Below are positions 1-6,386 of a stretch of DNA of 7,939 bases, in pieces. Source of the DNA: Terriglobia bacterium (lineage in GTDB: Bacteria > Acidobacteriota > Terriglobia > UBA7540). Under the pieces are notes generated by a model. That model was not told the origin of the DNA. It saw nothing but the letters and a program-made list of their open reading frames with translations, and ran no database searches. The stretch lies in NCBI GenBank assembly GCA_022866195.1, contig JALHUF010000357.1:1-7939 (forward strand), in the 5' to 3' direction. The position numbers and the translations under genes are program-made. Numbering within the stretch: the first letter of the stretch is position 1; every line of letters starts with the position of its first letter.

Positions 1-10
1 GCGCACGCGG

Positions 11-39
11 TTGCCAGTTTGCCGCTTGAGTCTTATAAT
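11..39 (+). promoter_or_regulatory. Sigma-70-type promoter for the TPR-protein gene
   Basis: A -35 element TTGCCA (11-16, five of six consensus bases) is separated by exactly 17 bp from a perfect -10 element TATAAT (34-39). Transcription would begin near position 46, giving a leader of about 26 nt before the GTG at 72, with the Shine-Dalgarno AGGAG at 65-69 inside it. This is the best promoter in the window and probably drives the TPR gene, and possibly the ispE-prs-ribosomal protein genes by readthrough, since I see no convincing terminator between them. Its activity is inferred from consensus match only. Confidence 0.75.
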
Positions 40-71
40 ACCGCCCCAAGAACACGTAAGGGACAGGAGCA

Positions 72-1589
72 GTGGCAAAGCGTAAGCGCAAATCTCGTGG
101 GCACCCCAGGCAAAGCGGGGCGGTCTTGTTGCAGAGTGGGTTGCAGGCGTTCAGGCGTGGAGACTACGATCAGGCCATCGCGCTGCTCAAGCGCATTCCC
201 GAGAACGAGATAGACACGGGGCTCCTGGCGATGCTGGGATTCGCTTACCTGCAGGCTCGGGATCTGGACAGCGCCGTGGCGATGTATGAGAAGGCTCTGG
301 CCCAGGACTCGGACAACCAGGAGATTCGTCGTGCTTACGCCGAGGCGTTGATGGGCGCCGGGAAGCTGGCTGCGGCCCGGGCGGAGCTGCAGAAAATCCT
401 CAAGGCAGACCCCGAGGACGGCCCCACTTACCTGCGGCTGGGACAACTCGATCGGCAGGAAGGCCGGTTCGAGCAGGCGCGCCAGGAACTGGAGCGGGCC
501 CGCACCCTGATGCCCGACAGCCTCGAGGTTCCCTTCCAGCAGGTTATCTTGGAGGATCTCCAGGGCAACGAAGAGAAGGCTATCCAGATCCTCCAGGGAT
601 TGCTCAAACAGTCCGAGCGACCGGAAGGACAGTACACGGCCAGCGAGGCCAGCAACCGCGCCGTTTTTCTGGAACGCCTGGGGCAGATCTATCGTTCGCA
701 GGAGAAATTTGACCAAGCCGTCGAGGTCTTCAAGCAGATTGCGACGCTGGGCAAGGAACCTGCCCCGCGCAGCACGGCGCTGATTATCGAAACCCTGCGC
801 TTGAGCCGGCAGCCCCAGAAGGCTATGGACGAGGCCGACGCCGCGGTGCAGAAGTTTCCTGAGGACCGGCCGCTACGGATGCTCCGCGCGTCGCTCTGGA
901 GTGAGCGCGGGCACCTCGAGGAGGCTGTCCAGCAGTTTCAGGCCATGCTCAACAAGACGCCCGCCGACCGCGAGATCCATCTCGCTCTGGCGCAAGCCTA
1001 TTCCCAGGCTAAACGCTTCCCGGAGGCAGAGGCGGCCGCTCGCCAGGCGCTGGCCCTGAGCGTGAAACCGGACGACCAGGAGTATCCGTACTTCATGCTG
1101 GGCTCGATTTACGAACGGCAGAAGAAATACGATCTGGCAGAAGAGCAGTTCAAGAAGGTTCTGGCGGCCAATCCGCTGAATGCCCCCGCGTGTAACTACC
1201 TGGGCTACATGCTGGCGGACCGGGGCGTGCGCCTGGAAGAATCGGTGAAATACATCCAGAAAGCGCTGGAGCTCGAGCCCAGCAACGGCGCTTACCTGGA
1301 CAGCCTGGGCTGGGCGTATTTCAAGATGAACCGCCTGGCTCTGGCCGAGCCTCCCCTGGAGAAGGCGGCGCGCCTCCTCACCAGCGATCCGACCATCCAG
1401 GAACACCTGGGCCATCTCTATTTGCAGATGGGCAAGAGGCAGCAGGCACAAGAGGCGTGGGAACGCGCCCTGAAAGCGTGGCCCAACGCCGTCAGCAGTG
1501 ATTTCGACGCCGAGCAGGCCGCAAAGCTCCAAAAGCAGCTCGACGAACTCAAGCTCCGGCTGGCTCGAGAAAAGGCCGCCCGGCGCTGA
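72..1589 (+). CDS. TPR-repeat (tetratricopeptide) protein, 505 aa
   Basis: A soluble helical-repeat protein built almost wholly of tetratricopeptide repeats, which usually act as protein-protein interaction scaffolds; the partner cannot be told from sequence. After a basic N-terminus (residues 1-13, rich in Lys/Arg, no signal peptide or membrane segment), helical repeats run from about residue 16 to 470. Clear TPR units with the G-Y/F-A-P signature spacing lie near 50-82, 117-150, 198-226, 303-332, 337-370, 373-404, 405-437 and 440-473. The block NYLGYMLADRG (375-385) followed by YLDSLGWAYFK (408-418) is the best conserved part and is typical of bacterial multi-TPR proteins. The last 30 residues look like a charged coiled-coil tail. 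The GTG at 72 is the only usable start: an in-frame TAA lies at 57-59, and AGGAG at 65-69 is a suitable ribosome site. The gene precedes ispE by 51 bp, so co-transcription is likely, but a role in isoprenoid synthesis is not implied. Confidence 0.93.
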   Translation: MAKRKRKSRGHPRQSGAVLLQSGLQAFRRGDYDQAIALLKRIPENEIDTGLLAMLGFAYLQARDLDSAVAMYEKALAQDSDNQEIRRAYAEALMGAGKLAAARAELQKILKADPEDGPTYLRLGQLDRQEGRFEQARQELERARTLMPDSLEVPFQQVILEDLQGNEEKAIQILQGLLKQSERPEGQYTASEASNRAVFLERLGQIYRSQEKFDQAVEVFKQIATLGKEPAPRSTALIIETLRLSRQPQKAMDEADAAVQKFPEDRPLRMLRASLWSERGHLEEAVQQFQAMLNKTPADREIHLALAQAYSQAKRFPEAEAAARQALALSVKPDDQEYPYFMLGSIYERQKKYDLAEEQFKKVLAANPLNAPACNYLGYMLADRGVRLEESVKYIQKALELEPSNGAYLDSLGWAYFKMNRLALAEPPLEKAARLLTSDPTIQEHLGHLYLQMGKRQQAQEAWERALKAWPNAVSSDFDAEQAAKLQKQLDELKLRLAREKAARR

Positions 1590-1640
1590 GGCAGACTTCT
1601 GCGCTGAGCCTTCCGGGATTCGCTTCCCTTCACACCGGCC

Positions 1641-2546
1641 TTGAAACCGAGCATCCGACTCCGCGCTTTTGCCAAAATCAATCTCGGCTTGAAGATTGTC
1701 GGGAAAAGGCCGGACGGTTACCACGAAATCCGCACCGTCTTCCAGACCGTGGCGCTGCACGATTCGCTCGAAATCTCCCTGGCGCGACGGCAAGGTAGGA
1801 TCTTCCTGGAATGCGACGACCCCGCGATCCCCGCGGGACGGGGCAACCTCGTCTATCGGGCGTGCGAACTGTGGAAGCAGGCGCGGAAATTCCGGGGCGG
1901 AATCCGTGTTCGTCTCGCCAAACGCATCCCGGCGGGCTCGGGTTTGGGGGGCGCCAGTAGCGATGCCGCGGCAACTCTCCTCGGACTGGAACGGCTGACG
2001 GGCAACCGAATGGACGCGGTTGAGCAACTCCGGCTGGCGGCCCAACTTGGCTCCGACATCCCGTTCTTCCTCTGGGGCGGCCGCGCCTTGGGAATCGGGC
2101 GCGGGGAGGAGGTTTTCCCGCTCGGCGATCTTCCGCGCCGGCACTGCTTGATCGTGTTTCCTGGCTTCGGGGTTTCGACTGCCGAGGCTTACCGCGAAGT
2201 GGGCCGGCTTGCGCGTCTGCGGTTGACAAAACCGCGCCATGGCCCTAACATGGAATTTCTGGGCGTGCGGCCACCACTTCCCCTGGAGAATTGGGGACCG
2301 GCCGAAAACGACTTCGAGCGCGTCGTCTTCGCGAGGTGGCCAGAACTGGCAGGTCTGAAACGCCAGCTCATCCGGGCCGGAGCCGAAACAGCCTCCCTGA
2401 CGGGCAGCGGTTCCGCCGTTTTTGCCCTTTTTGACTCCGCCCCAAAACTGGTTCGCGCCGCGCGATTGGTCCCTGGAGATTGGCAGACGTTCCGGACGCG
2501 AACGCTGCCGCGCCGCGAGTACCAGCGTTTGCTGTTTGCGCCCTGA
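1641..2546 (+). CDS. ispE: 4-diphosphocytidyl-2-C-methyl-D-erythritol kinase (IspE)
   Basis: Phosphorylates 4-diphosphocytidyl-2-C-methyl-D-erythritol with ATP in the MEP pathway to isopentenyl diphosphate; cytosolic GHMP-superfamily kinase. The 301-residue protein shows the family's marks in order: AKINLGL (11-17) with the probable catalytic Lys12, the substrate-side stretch RPDGYHEI (23-30), the glycine-rich ATP loop PAGSGLGGASSDAA (97-110), LGSDIPFF (136-143) with the probable catalytic Asp139, and the C-terminal GHMP motif LTGSGSAVFALF (253-264). Length is normal for IspE. The start is TTG at 1641. An in-frame TGA at 1605-1607 blocks extension, no ATG, GTG or other TTG codon lies between, and the conserved AKIN motif sits only ten residues in, so a later start would damage the fold. 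No clear Shine-Dalgarno precedes the TTG, so translation may be weak or coupled to the upstream gene. It lies 51 bp after the TPR gene. Confidence 0.95.
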   Translation: MKPSIRLRAFAKINLGLKIVGKRPDGYHEIRTVFQTVALHDSLEISLARRQGRIFLECDDPAIPAGRGNLVYRACELWKQARKFRGGIRVRLAKRIPAGSGLGGASSDAAATLLGLERLTGNRMDAVEQLRLAAQLGSDIPFFLWGGRALGIGRGEEVFPLGDLPRRHCLIVFPGFGVSTAEAYREVGRLARLRLTKPRHGPNMEFLGVRPPLPLENWGPAENDFERVVFARWPELAGLKRQLIRAGAETASLTGSGSAVFALFDSAPKLVRAARLVPGDWQTFRTRTLPRREYQRLLFAP

Positions 2547-2598
2547 CGCGGAAACAATGAGGGAACGAATCGGCTGGCGATGTTTGACTCATCAGCTA

Positions 2599-2619
2599 TC
2601 ACTCGTCACTTGTCACTGG
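2599..2619 (+). repeat. Three tandem copies of a 7-bp unit (TCACTNG)
   Basis: TCACTCG (2599-2605), TCACTTG (2606-2612) and TCACTGG (2613-2619) follow one another without a gap in the ispE-tRNA-Gln spacer, ending 8 bp before the tRNA. Only the sixth base of each unit varies. A related stretch, CTATCACT followed by a GT, recurs in the rplI-dnaB gap at 6499-6509. The repeats may be a short minisatellite or the remnant of a dispersed intergenic repeat; no function is evident. Confidence 0.6.
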
Positions 2620-2627
2620 TCCGTTGC

Positions 2628-2701
2628 TGGGAGGTCGTCCAGTGGTAGGACACATGCCTTTGGAGCATGGAACCCTGGTTCGAATCCAGGCCTCCCAGCC
2701 A
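2628..2701 (+). tRNA. tRNA-Gln (anticodon UUG)
   Basis: A full cloverleaf can be drawn by hand. The acceptor stem TGGGAGG (2628-2634) pairs with CCTCCCA (2691-2697). The D stem GTCC (2637-2640) pairs with GGAC (2648-2651) around the loop AGTGGTA. The anticodon stem CATGC (2653-2657) pairs with GCATG (2665-2669) around a seven-base loop whose bases 34-36 (2660-2662) are TTG, reading glutamine codon CAA and, by wobble, CAG. The variable loop is a short GAAC. The T stem CCTGG/CCAGG (2674-2690) encloses TTCGAAT. Discriminator G2698 and an encoded CCA (2699-2701) follow. The weak first pair U1-A72 with a G discriminator is typical of bacterial tRNA-Gln. It lies 81 bp after ispE and 46 bp before prs, so it may be excised from a longer operon transcript. 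Confidence 0.95.
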
Positions 2702-2747
2702 GCTAGCAGGCACGGGAGAGCGAAATTCCGCGCGTGAGGATGCGACG

Positions 2748-3701
2748 ATGACGGAGAAGAACCGGCACCCACTCAGAATATTCTCCGGCAATGCCCACCC
2801 GGCGCTGGCCCGGGAGATTTGCGAGTGCCTGGGAGTGTCTCTGGGCCAGGCATTTGTGGGACGGTTTCCCGACGGGGAGGTGCGCATACAGATCCAGGAG
2901 AACGTCCGGGGCGCGGACGTCTTCGTGATCCAGCCCACCTGCCGTCCGGTGAATGACAACTTGATGGAACTCCTGATCATGCTGGACGCCTTTCGCCGCG
3001 CCTCGGCGGAGAGGATTACGGCGGTCATGCCCTACTACGGATACGCGCGGCAAGACCGGAAGGACCGGCCGCGCGTGCCCATCTCCTCCAAGCTGGTGGC
3101 GGACCTGCTGACCTCCGCCGGCGCAGATCGCGTCCTGGCGCTCGACCTGCACGCCGGCCAGATTCAAGGCTATTTCAATATTCCCGTCGACCATCTCTAC
3201 GCCACGCCCGTCACCGTGGACTATTTCCGCAAACTCAAGCTGAAGAATCTGGTCGTGGTTTCTCCGGATCCCGGCGGGGTGGAAAGAGCGCGCGCGTTTG
3301 CCAAGCGGCTGCGCGTGCCCCTGGCGATCATTGACAAGCGGCGGGAAGACGCCCACGTGGTGGAGATGATGAACGTGATCGGCGATGTTTCCGGCAGGAC
3401 CTGCCTGATGGTGGATGACATGATTGATACGGGGGGAACGCTGCTGCGGGGCGTGAATGCCTTGCTCGATAAGGGCGCGGAGAAGGTTTACGCGTGTTGC
3501 ACGCACGGGGTTTTTGCCGGTGACGCGATTCATAAGATTCGCGATTCGCGCCTGGAGCAGATTGTGACCACCAATTCCATCCCGCTTTCGCCCGAGGGCG
3601 AGAAGTGCGCGAGAATCAAGGTCTTGAGCGTGGGCAAGTTGCTGGCGGCGGCCATTCGGTCCATTCACGAGGAGACTTCGGTCAGCAAGCTCTTTATCTG
3701 A
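2748..3701 (+). CDS. prs: Ribose-phosphate pyrophosphokinase (PRPP synthase)
   Basis: Makes 5-phosphoribosyl-1-diphosphate from ribose-5-phosphate and ATP, feeding purine, pyrimidine, histidine, tryptophan and NAD synthesis; cytosolic and normally hexameric. The protein has 317 residues, matching class I PRPP synthases. Visible motifs are FPDGE (40-44), the ATP-site segment PYYGYARQDRK (95-105), DLHAGQIQG (133-141), the divalent-cation/phosphate segment VSPDPGG (171-177), the flexible-loop KRR (197-199) holding the expected catalytic Lys and Arg, the PRPP-binding loop VDDMIDTGGT (222-231) and the typical C-terminus SVSKLF. The ATG at 2748 is chosen because GAGGA at 2736-2740 gives a good ribosome site 7 bp upstream. 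The reading frame stays open farther upstream, but the only earlier ATG (2667) lies inside the tRNA-Gln gene and would add a non-family extension. It stands 61 bp before the L25 gene, a pairing common in many bacteria. Confidence 0.97.
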   Translation: MTEKNRHPLRIFSGNAHPALAREICECLGVSLGQAFVGRFPDGEVRIQIQENVRGADVFVIQPTCRPVNDNLMELLIMLDAFRRASAERITAVMPYYGYARQDRKDRPRVPISSKLVADLLTSAGADRVLALDLHAGQIQGYFNIPVDHLYATPVTVDYFRKLKLKNLVVVSPDPGGVERARAFAKRLRVPLAIIDKRREDAHVVEMMNVIGDVSGRTCLMVDDMIDTGGTLLRGVNALLDKGAEKVYACCTHGVFAGDAIHKIRDSRLEQIVTTNSIPLSPEGEKCARIKVLSVGKLLAAAIRSIHEETSVSKLFI

Positions 3702-3711
3702 ATCGGAGGAG

Positions 3712-3730
3712 GGGCCGCCTTCCCCGGCCC
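3712..3730 (+). other. GC-rich hairpin in the prs-rplY spacer
   Basis: GGGCCG (3712-3717) and CGGCCC (3725-3730) form a perfect 6-bp stem around the loop CCTTCCC. It begins 11 bp after the prs stop and ends 32 bp before the L25 ATG. No run of T follows, so it does not look like an intrinsic terminator. It could stabilise or process the transcript between the two genes, or be a chance product of high GC. Confidence 0.35.
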
Positions 3731-3762
3731 GCAGGACCCAAAGTTGCGAGGAGCAAAAGAGT

Positions 3763-4467
3763 ATGACTCAAGTTCTTAATGTGGAGGCCGAGCCGCGGGA
3801 GGATTTCGGCAAGAACGCCGCGCGACGCCTGCGACATGCGGGACGCATCCCGGCCGTGGTGTACGGGGGCGGCGGGCCGGCGATCCCCATCGTGGTCGAC
3901 CCCCGGAAAATCACCGAGATCCTCCACTCCGAGTCCGGCCACAACGCCATCTTCACGCTGGACATTCGGGGTAAAGCGCCCGCCCGTGTGATGCTGCGGG
4001 ACTGGCAGGTGGATCCGACCCACGGCGACCTGCTGCACGTGGACATGGTGCGCGTGGCCCGCGACACCCGGCTGAAGCTCAAAGTCCCCATTCACATCAC
4101 CGGCGAGGCCAAAGGCGTGAAGGTGCAGGGTGGGGTCTTCGAGTTCGTCCTGCGCGAGGTAGAGGTCGAGTGCCTCCCTGACGACATCCCGGATCACATC
4201 ACCGTGGATGTGACGGAGCTGACCATCGGCCACAACCTGCGTGTGGCCGACCTGCCTGTGGGCGAGACAGTCAAAGTGTTGACGGAGCCGACACGCGTCG
4301 TAGCGCACGTGGTGGCGCTGCGGGTGGAAGAGGAGGAGAAGCCGGCGGCGGAAGTCGTCGAGGCTGCGCCTGCCGAGCCGGAGGTGATCCGCAAGGGCAA
4401 GGCGGAGGAAGAGGGCGAAGCAGAAGCGGCCGAAGGCACGAAAGAAAAGGAGAAGAAAGAGTCGTAA
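3763..4467 (+). CDS. rplY: 50S ribosomal protein L25, long CTC form
   Basis: Binds 5S rRNA in the large ribosomal subunit; the two-domain version is known as CTC or TL5. The 234 residues hold an N-terminal 5S-binding L25 domain (about 4-94, with RLRHAGRIPAVVYGGG at 22-37 and RDWQVDPTHGDLLHVD at 79-94), a beta-rich second domain (about 100-186, including KGVKVQGGVFEF and TVDVTEL) and a highly charged Glu/Ala/Lys tail (about 189-234). The tail is low-complexity and probably disordered; such tails vary widely between species. The ATG at 3763 follows a strong GAGGAG (3748-3753) at 9 bp spacing. The gene lies between prs and pth, its usual neighbourhood in several phyla. The symbol ctc is an equally valid name. 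Confidence 0.95.
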   Translation: MTQVLNVEAEPREDFGKNAARRLRHAGRIPAVVYGGGGPAIPIVVDPRKITEILHSESGHNAIFTLDIRGKAPARVMLRDWQVDPTHGDLLHVDMVRVARDTRLKLKVPIHITGEAKGVKVQGGVFEFVLREVEVECLPDDIPDHITVDVTELTIGHNLRVADLPVGETVKVLTEPTRVVAHVVALRVEEEEKPAAEVVEAAPAEPEVIRKGKAEEEGEAEAAEGTKEKEKKES

Positions 4468-4512
4468 GGCGCCCAATGGTGGGGCGGCGGCTGCAAGGGT
4501 GGAAAAGGCGGC

Positions 4513-5094
4513 GTGAAGCTCATTGTCGGTCTCGGCAACCCGGGCTACGAGTACCATCTGACGCCGCACAACCTGGGGTTCATGGCGGTGGATCACCTGG
4601 CGGAGAGTTGTGGCGTGGAGATCTCGCGGCGCGAGGCCCAAGCGTTGACGGCGTCCACCCACCTCGCCGAGCAGCCAGTGGTGCTGGCCAAGCCGCAGAC
4701 CTTCATGAACCTGAGCGGCATGGCGGTGGCCCGGTTGTTGGAACGCTACGAACTGCCGGTCCAGGACTTGATTGTCCTGGTGGATGACGTGGACCTTCCC
4801 TTGGGGTCGCTGCGCATCCGGCCGCGCGGGAGCGCCGGCAGCCATAACGGTTTGAAGTCCATCATCGGCGCGCTCCAAGCGGACGAGTTCGGGCGCGTGC
4901 GAATAGGTGTGAAACCTGAAGGCCCGGTCGAAGACCTGGTTTCTTACGTCTTGGGCCCGTTGCGCAAGGCCGACCTGAAGGTGGTGGCCGAGATGCTTGA
5001 CCAGGCGAGTGAGGCCGTAAGAGTCATCTTGAAGGAAGGCATATCCAGGGCGATGAACCGCTACAATCGGCGGATTCCCTCGCCCCCATCATGA
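4513..5094 (+). CDS. pth: Peptidyl-tRNA hydrolase
   Basis: Cleaves the ester bond of peptidyl-tRNAs dropped by stalled ribosomes and recycles the tRNA; a monomeric cytosolic enzyme. The 193-residue length is normal. The start LIVGLGNPGYEY (3-14), with Asn9, is followed by TPHNLGF with catalytic His19. QTFMNLSG (62-69) supplies Asn66, and VDDVDLPLG (90-98) supplies Asp91, the expected partner of the histidine. GSAGSHNGLKSI (106-117) is the conserved substrate-side loop, with Asn112. The family's common Arg before the catalytic His (TRHN) is Pro here. The start is GTG at 4513: it places the LIVGLGNPG block at the expected distance from the N-terminus, and a purine-rich GGAAAAGG (4501-4508) serves as a modest ribosome site. 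The gene begins 45 bp after L25. It ends 6 bp before rpsF, whose ribosome site overlaps this gene's stop, suggesting translational coupling. Confidence 0.96.
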   Translation: MKLIVGLGNPGYEYHLTPHNLGFMAVDHLAESCGVEISRREAQALTASTHLAEQPVVLAKPQTFMNLSGMAVARLLERYELPVQDLIVLVDDVDLPLGSLRIRPRGSAGSHNGLKSIIGALQADEFGRVRIGVKPEGPVEDLVSYVLGPLRKADLKVVAEMLDQASEAVRVILKEGISRAMNRYNRRIPSPPS

Positions 5095-5100
5095 GGTTCC

Positions 5101-5505
5101 ATGCGTAAATACGAGATTATCTTTGTCGTCAGGCCGGACGTCCCCGAGGAAGACGTGGACAAGCTCATCACGCAGATGGAAGGCGTGGTCACCAGCGCCG
5201 GCGGGAAATTGGAGAAGACCGAGAAGATGGGACGCCGCCGGCTGGCCTATCGCGTCGGGGGCCATCGGGAAGGCTTCTACGTGCTCTTCTCCCTGGAAGG
5301 GAGTGGGGACACGGTGAAGGAATTCGAGCGGCGCCTGAAGGTGGCCGACTCGGTGCTGAAGTTTCTCAGTGTGCGGGTGGATGAGGAACTGAAGCGCGCG
5401 GAGAAGTTCAAGGCCCTGCGGGCGAAGCAGGAAGCCCGGCGGCCGCGTTCCAAGCCCCCGGTCTCGCCGCCGGCCCCCGCGGCGGCGGAAGCACCTCAAG
5501 CATGA
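5101..5505 (+). CDS. rpsF: 30S ribosomal protein S6
   Basis: A small-subunit protein that binds the central domain of 16S rRNA as a dimer with S18. The S6 ferredoxin-like fold covers residues 1-97, beginning MRKYEIIFVVRPD and including the family block GRRRLAYRV.GHREGFY (44-60) and a later LRV-like strand FLSVRVDEEL. Residues 98-134 form a Lys/Arg then Pro/Ala-rich tail, probably disordered; S6 tails vary between species. The ATG at 5101 lies 6 bp after the pth stop, and the ribosome site TGAGGT (5092-5097) overlaps that stop codon. The next gene is rpsR, 14 bp downstream, so the S6 and S18 partners are encoded next to one another. No ssb gene lies between them. Confidence 0.97.
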   Translation: MRKYEIIFVVRPDVPEEDVDKLITQMEGVVTSAGGKLEKTEKMGRRRLAYRVGGHREGFYVLFSLEGSGDTVKEFERRLKVADSVLKFLSVRVDEELKRAEKFKALRAKQEARRPRSKPPVSPPAPAAAEAPQA

Positions 5506-5519
5506 AGGAGTGAACCAGC

Positions 5520-5816
5520 ATGGCAGAACCGAAAGCGGGCGCGCCCCCAGCGGAGCGCCCGAGCAGGAAAGAAGGCGGCGCACCGGGAGGTCGGAAGCAG
5601 TACTTTCGCCGCCGCAAGGTGTGTAAGTTCTGCACCGAGAAGATCGACGTGATTAATTTCAAGGACGTGAAACTGATTGGGCAGTTCGTCTCGGAGAGGG
5701 GCAAGATTCTGCCCCGGCGGCTCACCGGCACCTGCTCGGTCCATCAGCGGGCGTTGACGGTGGCCATCAAGCGCGCCCGGAACATCGCGCTTCTGCCCTT
5801 TGCCGCGGCCATTTAG
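5520..5816 (+). CDS. rpsR: 30S ribosomal protein S18, cysteine-rich (zinc) form
   Basis: Pairs with S6 on the platform of the small ribosomal subunit. The 98 residues comprise a Gly/Pro/Ala-rich, basic N-terminal extension of about 28 residues, then the conserved core with [38 protein letters not shown] and the C-terminal helix [20 protein letters not shown]. Cys35, Cys38, Cys72 and His75 form a CxxC...CxxH set able to hold a zinc ion. Many species, E. coli among them, have a form without these ligands. The ATG at 5520 follows AAGGAG (5505-5510) with 9 bp spacing, and the site overlaps the rpsF stop. The gene ends 105 bp before rplI. Confidence 0.97.
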   Translation: MAEPKAGAPPAERPSRKEGGAPGGRKQYFRRRKVCKFCTEKIDVINFKDVKLIGQFVSERGKILPRRLTGTCSVHQRALTVAIKRARNIALLPFAAAI

Positions 5817-5891
5817 GCAACGCCCTCGAAGCCGCCGGCGGAGAGCGCGATGGCTCGGCCGCTTGCGTTGCGGCAGCCACCTGATGGTGGC
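5817..5891 (+). promoter_or_regulatory. Structured spacer between rpsR and rplI
   Basis: The spacer holds two candidate RNA structures. GCAACGC (5817-5823) can pair with GCGTTGC (5865-5871), extended by AAGC (5829-5832) with GCTT (5861-5864) across a 5-nt bulge. Just downstream GCCACC (5876-5881) pairs perfectly with GGTGGC (5886-5891) around the tetraloop TGAT. No T-run follows, so these are not intrinsic terminators. They could stabilise the mRNA or tune rplI expression; no known ribosomal leader class was recognised, and GC-rich chance pairing remains possible. The rplI ribosome site lies 20 bp further on. Confidence 0.35.
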
Positions 5892-5921
5892 CGCTGACAA
5901 TTGCCCTTACGGAGTTTGCGA

Positions 5922-6386
5922 ATGGAAGTCATTCTCTTGCACGATGTCGACAAGCTGGGAATTCGCGGCCAGATGGTGAATGTGGCCGACGGTTACGGCC
6001 GCAACCACCTGCTGCCGAAGAAGCTCGCGGTCAAAGCCACGGCGCAGAACCGGAAATGGGTGGAGCAGCAGCGGGTTCAGTTCCTGAAGCAGAGCGCCAA
6101 GGAAAAGGACGAGGCCGAGGAACTGGGGAAGCTGTTGGCTGACGTCACCCTCACTTTCCTGCGCAAGGCCGGCGAACATGGAACGTTGTTTGGCTCGGTC
6201 ACGGCCATGGACGTGGCCGAGGGGCTGGCCGGCCAGGGCTTCAAAATCGACAAACGCAAGATCCAGCTTGATCCGCCTCTCAAGCTCCTGGGCGAATACG
6301 ATGTCCAGGTCCGGCTCCACCGCGAGGTGACCGCCACCATCAAGGTGAAGATCGAGCCAGAAGCGGAAGCACCGGCGACTCACTAA
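5922..6386 (+). CDS. rplI: 50S ribosomal protein L9
   Basis: A large-subunit protein that binds 23S rRNA near the base of the L1 stalk and reaches outward by a long helix. The 154 residues show the N-terminal rRNA-binding domain with the L9 signature (G13 to A36, including VADGYGRNHLLPKKLA), a charged central helix (about 40-78), and the C-terminal domain with GTLFGSVTAMDVAEGL (about 86-101) and KLLGEYDVQVRLH. A short acidic tail ends the protein. The ATG at 5922 is chosen over the in-frame TTG at 5901 because L9 proteins begin with a strand of the form MEVILL/MKVILL, and GGAG (5911-5914) lies 7 bp ahead. It is the last gene of the S6-S18-L9 cluster; I see no convincing terminator after it. 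Confidence 0.97.
   Translation: MEVILLHDVDKLGIRGQMVNVADGYGRNHLLPKKLAVKATAQNRKWVEQQRVQFLKQSAKEKDEAEELGKLLADVTLTFLRKAGEHGTLFGSVTAMDVAEGLAGQGFKIDKRKIQLDPPLKLLGEYDVQVRLHREVTATIKVKIEPEAEAPATH

Noticed and set aside
873..2240. Long minus-strand open frame (455 codons) across the TPR and ispE genes
   Set aside because: It spans two genes with clear protein families on the other strand and its product resembles no family; long antisense frames are common in GC-rich DNA.
2658..2664. Reading the tRNA anticodon as TGG (proline)
   Set aside because: With a seven-base loop CTTTGGA, positions 34-36 are TTG; the G discriminator and U1-A72 pair also fit tRNA-Gln.
2667..2747. Upstream ATG for prs at 2667
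   Set aside because: It lies inside the tRNA-Gln and would add 27 residues not found in the PRPP synthase family; ATG 2748 has a good ribosome site.
2703..3668. Minus-strand open frame (321 codons) opposite prs
   Set aside because: It is a mirror of the unmistakable PRPP synthase frame, with His/Arg-rich composition and no recognisable domain.
3694..4878. Minus-strand open frame (394 codons) opposite L25 and pth
   Set aside because: It crosses two well-supported genes, and its low-complexity Leu/Arg/His content marks it as a shadow frame.
5092..5100. S6:S18 autoregulatory leader before rpsF
   Set aside because: Only 6 bp separate pth and rpsF, and no such hairpin was recognised there.
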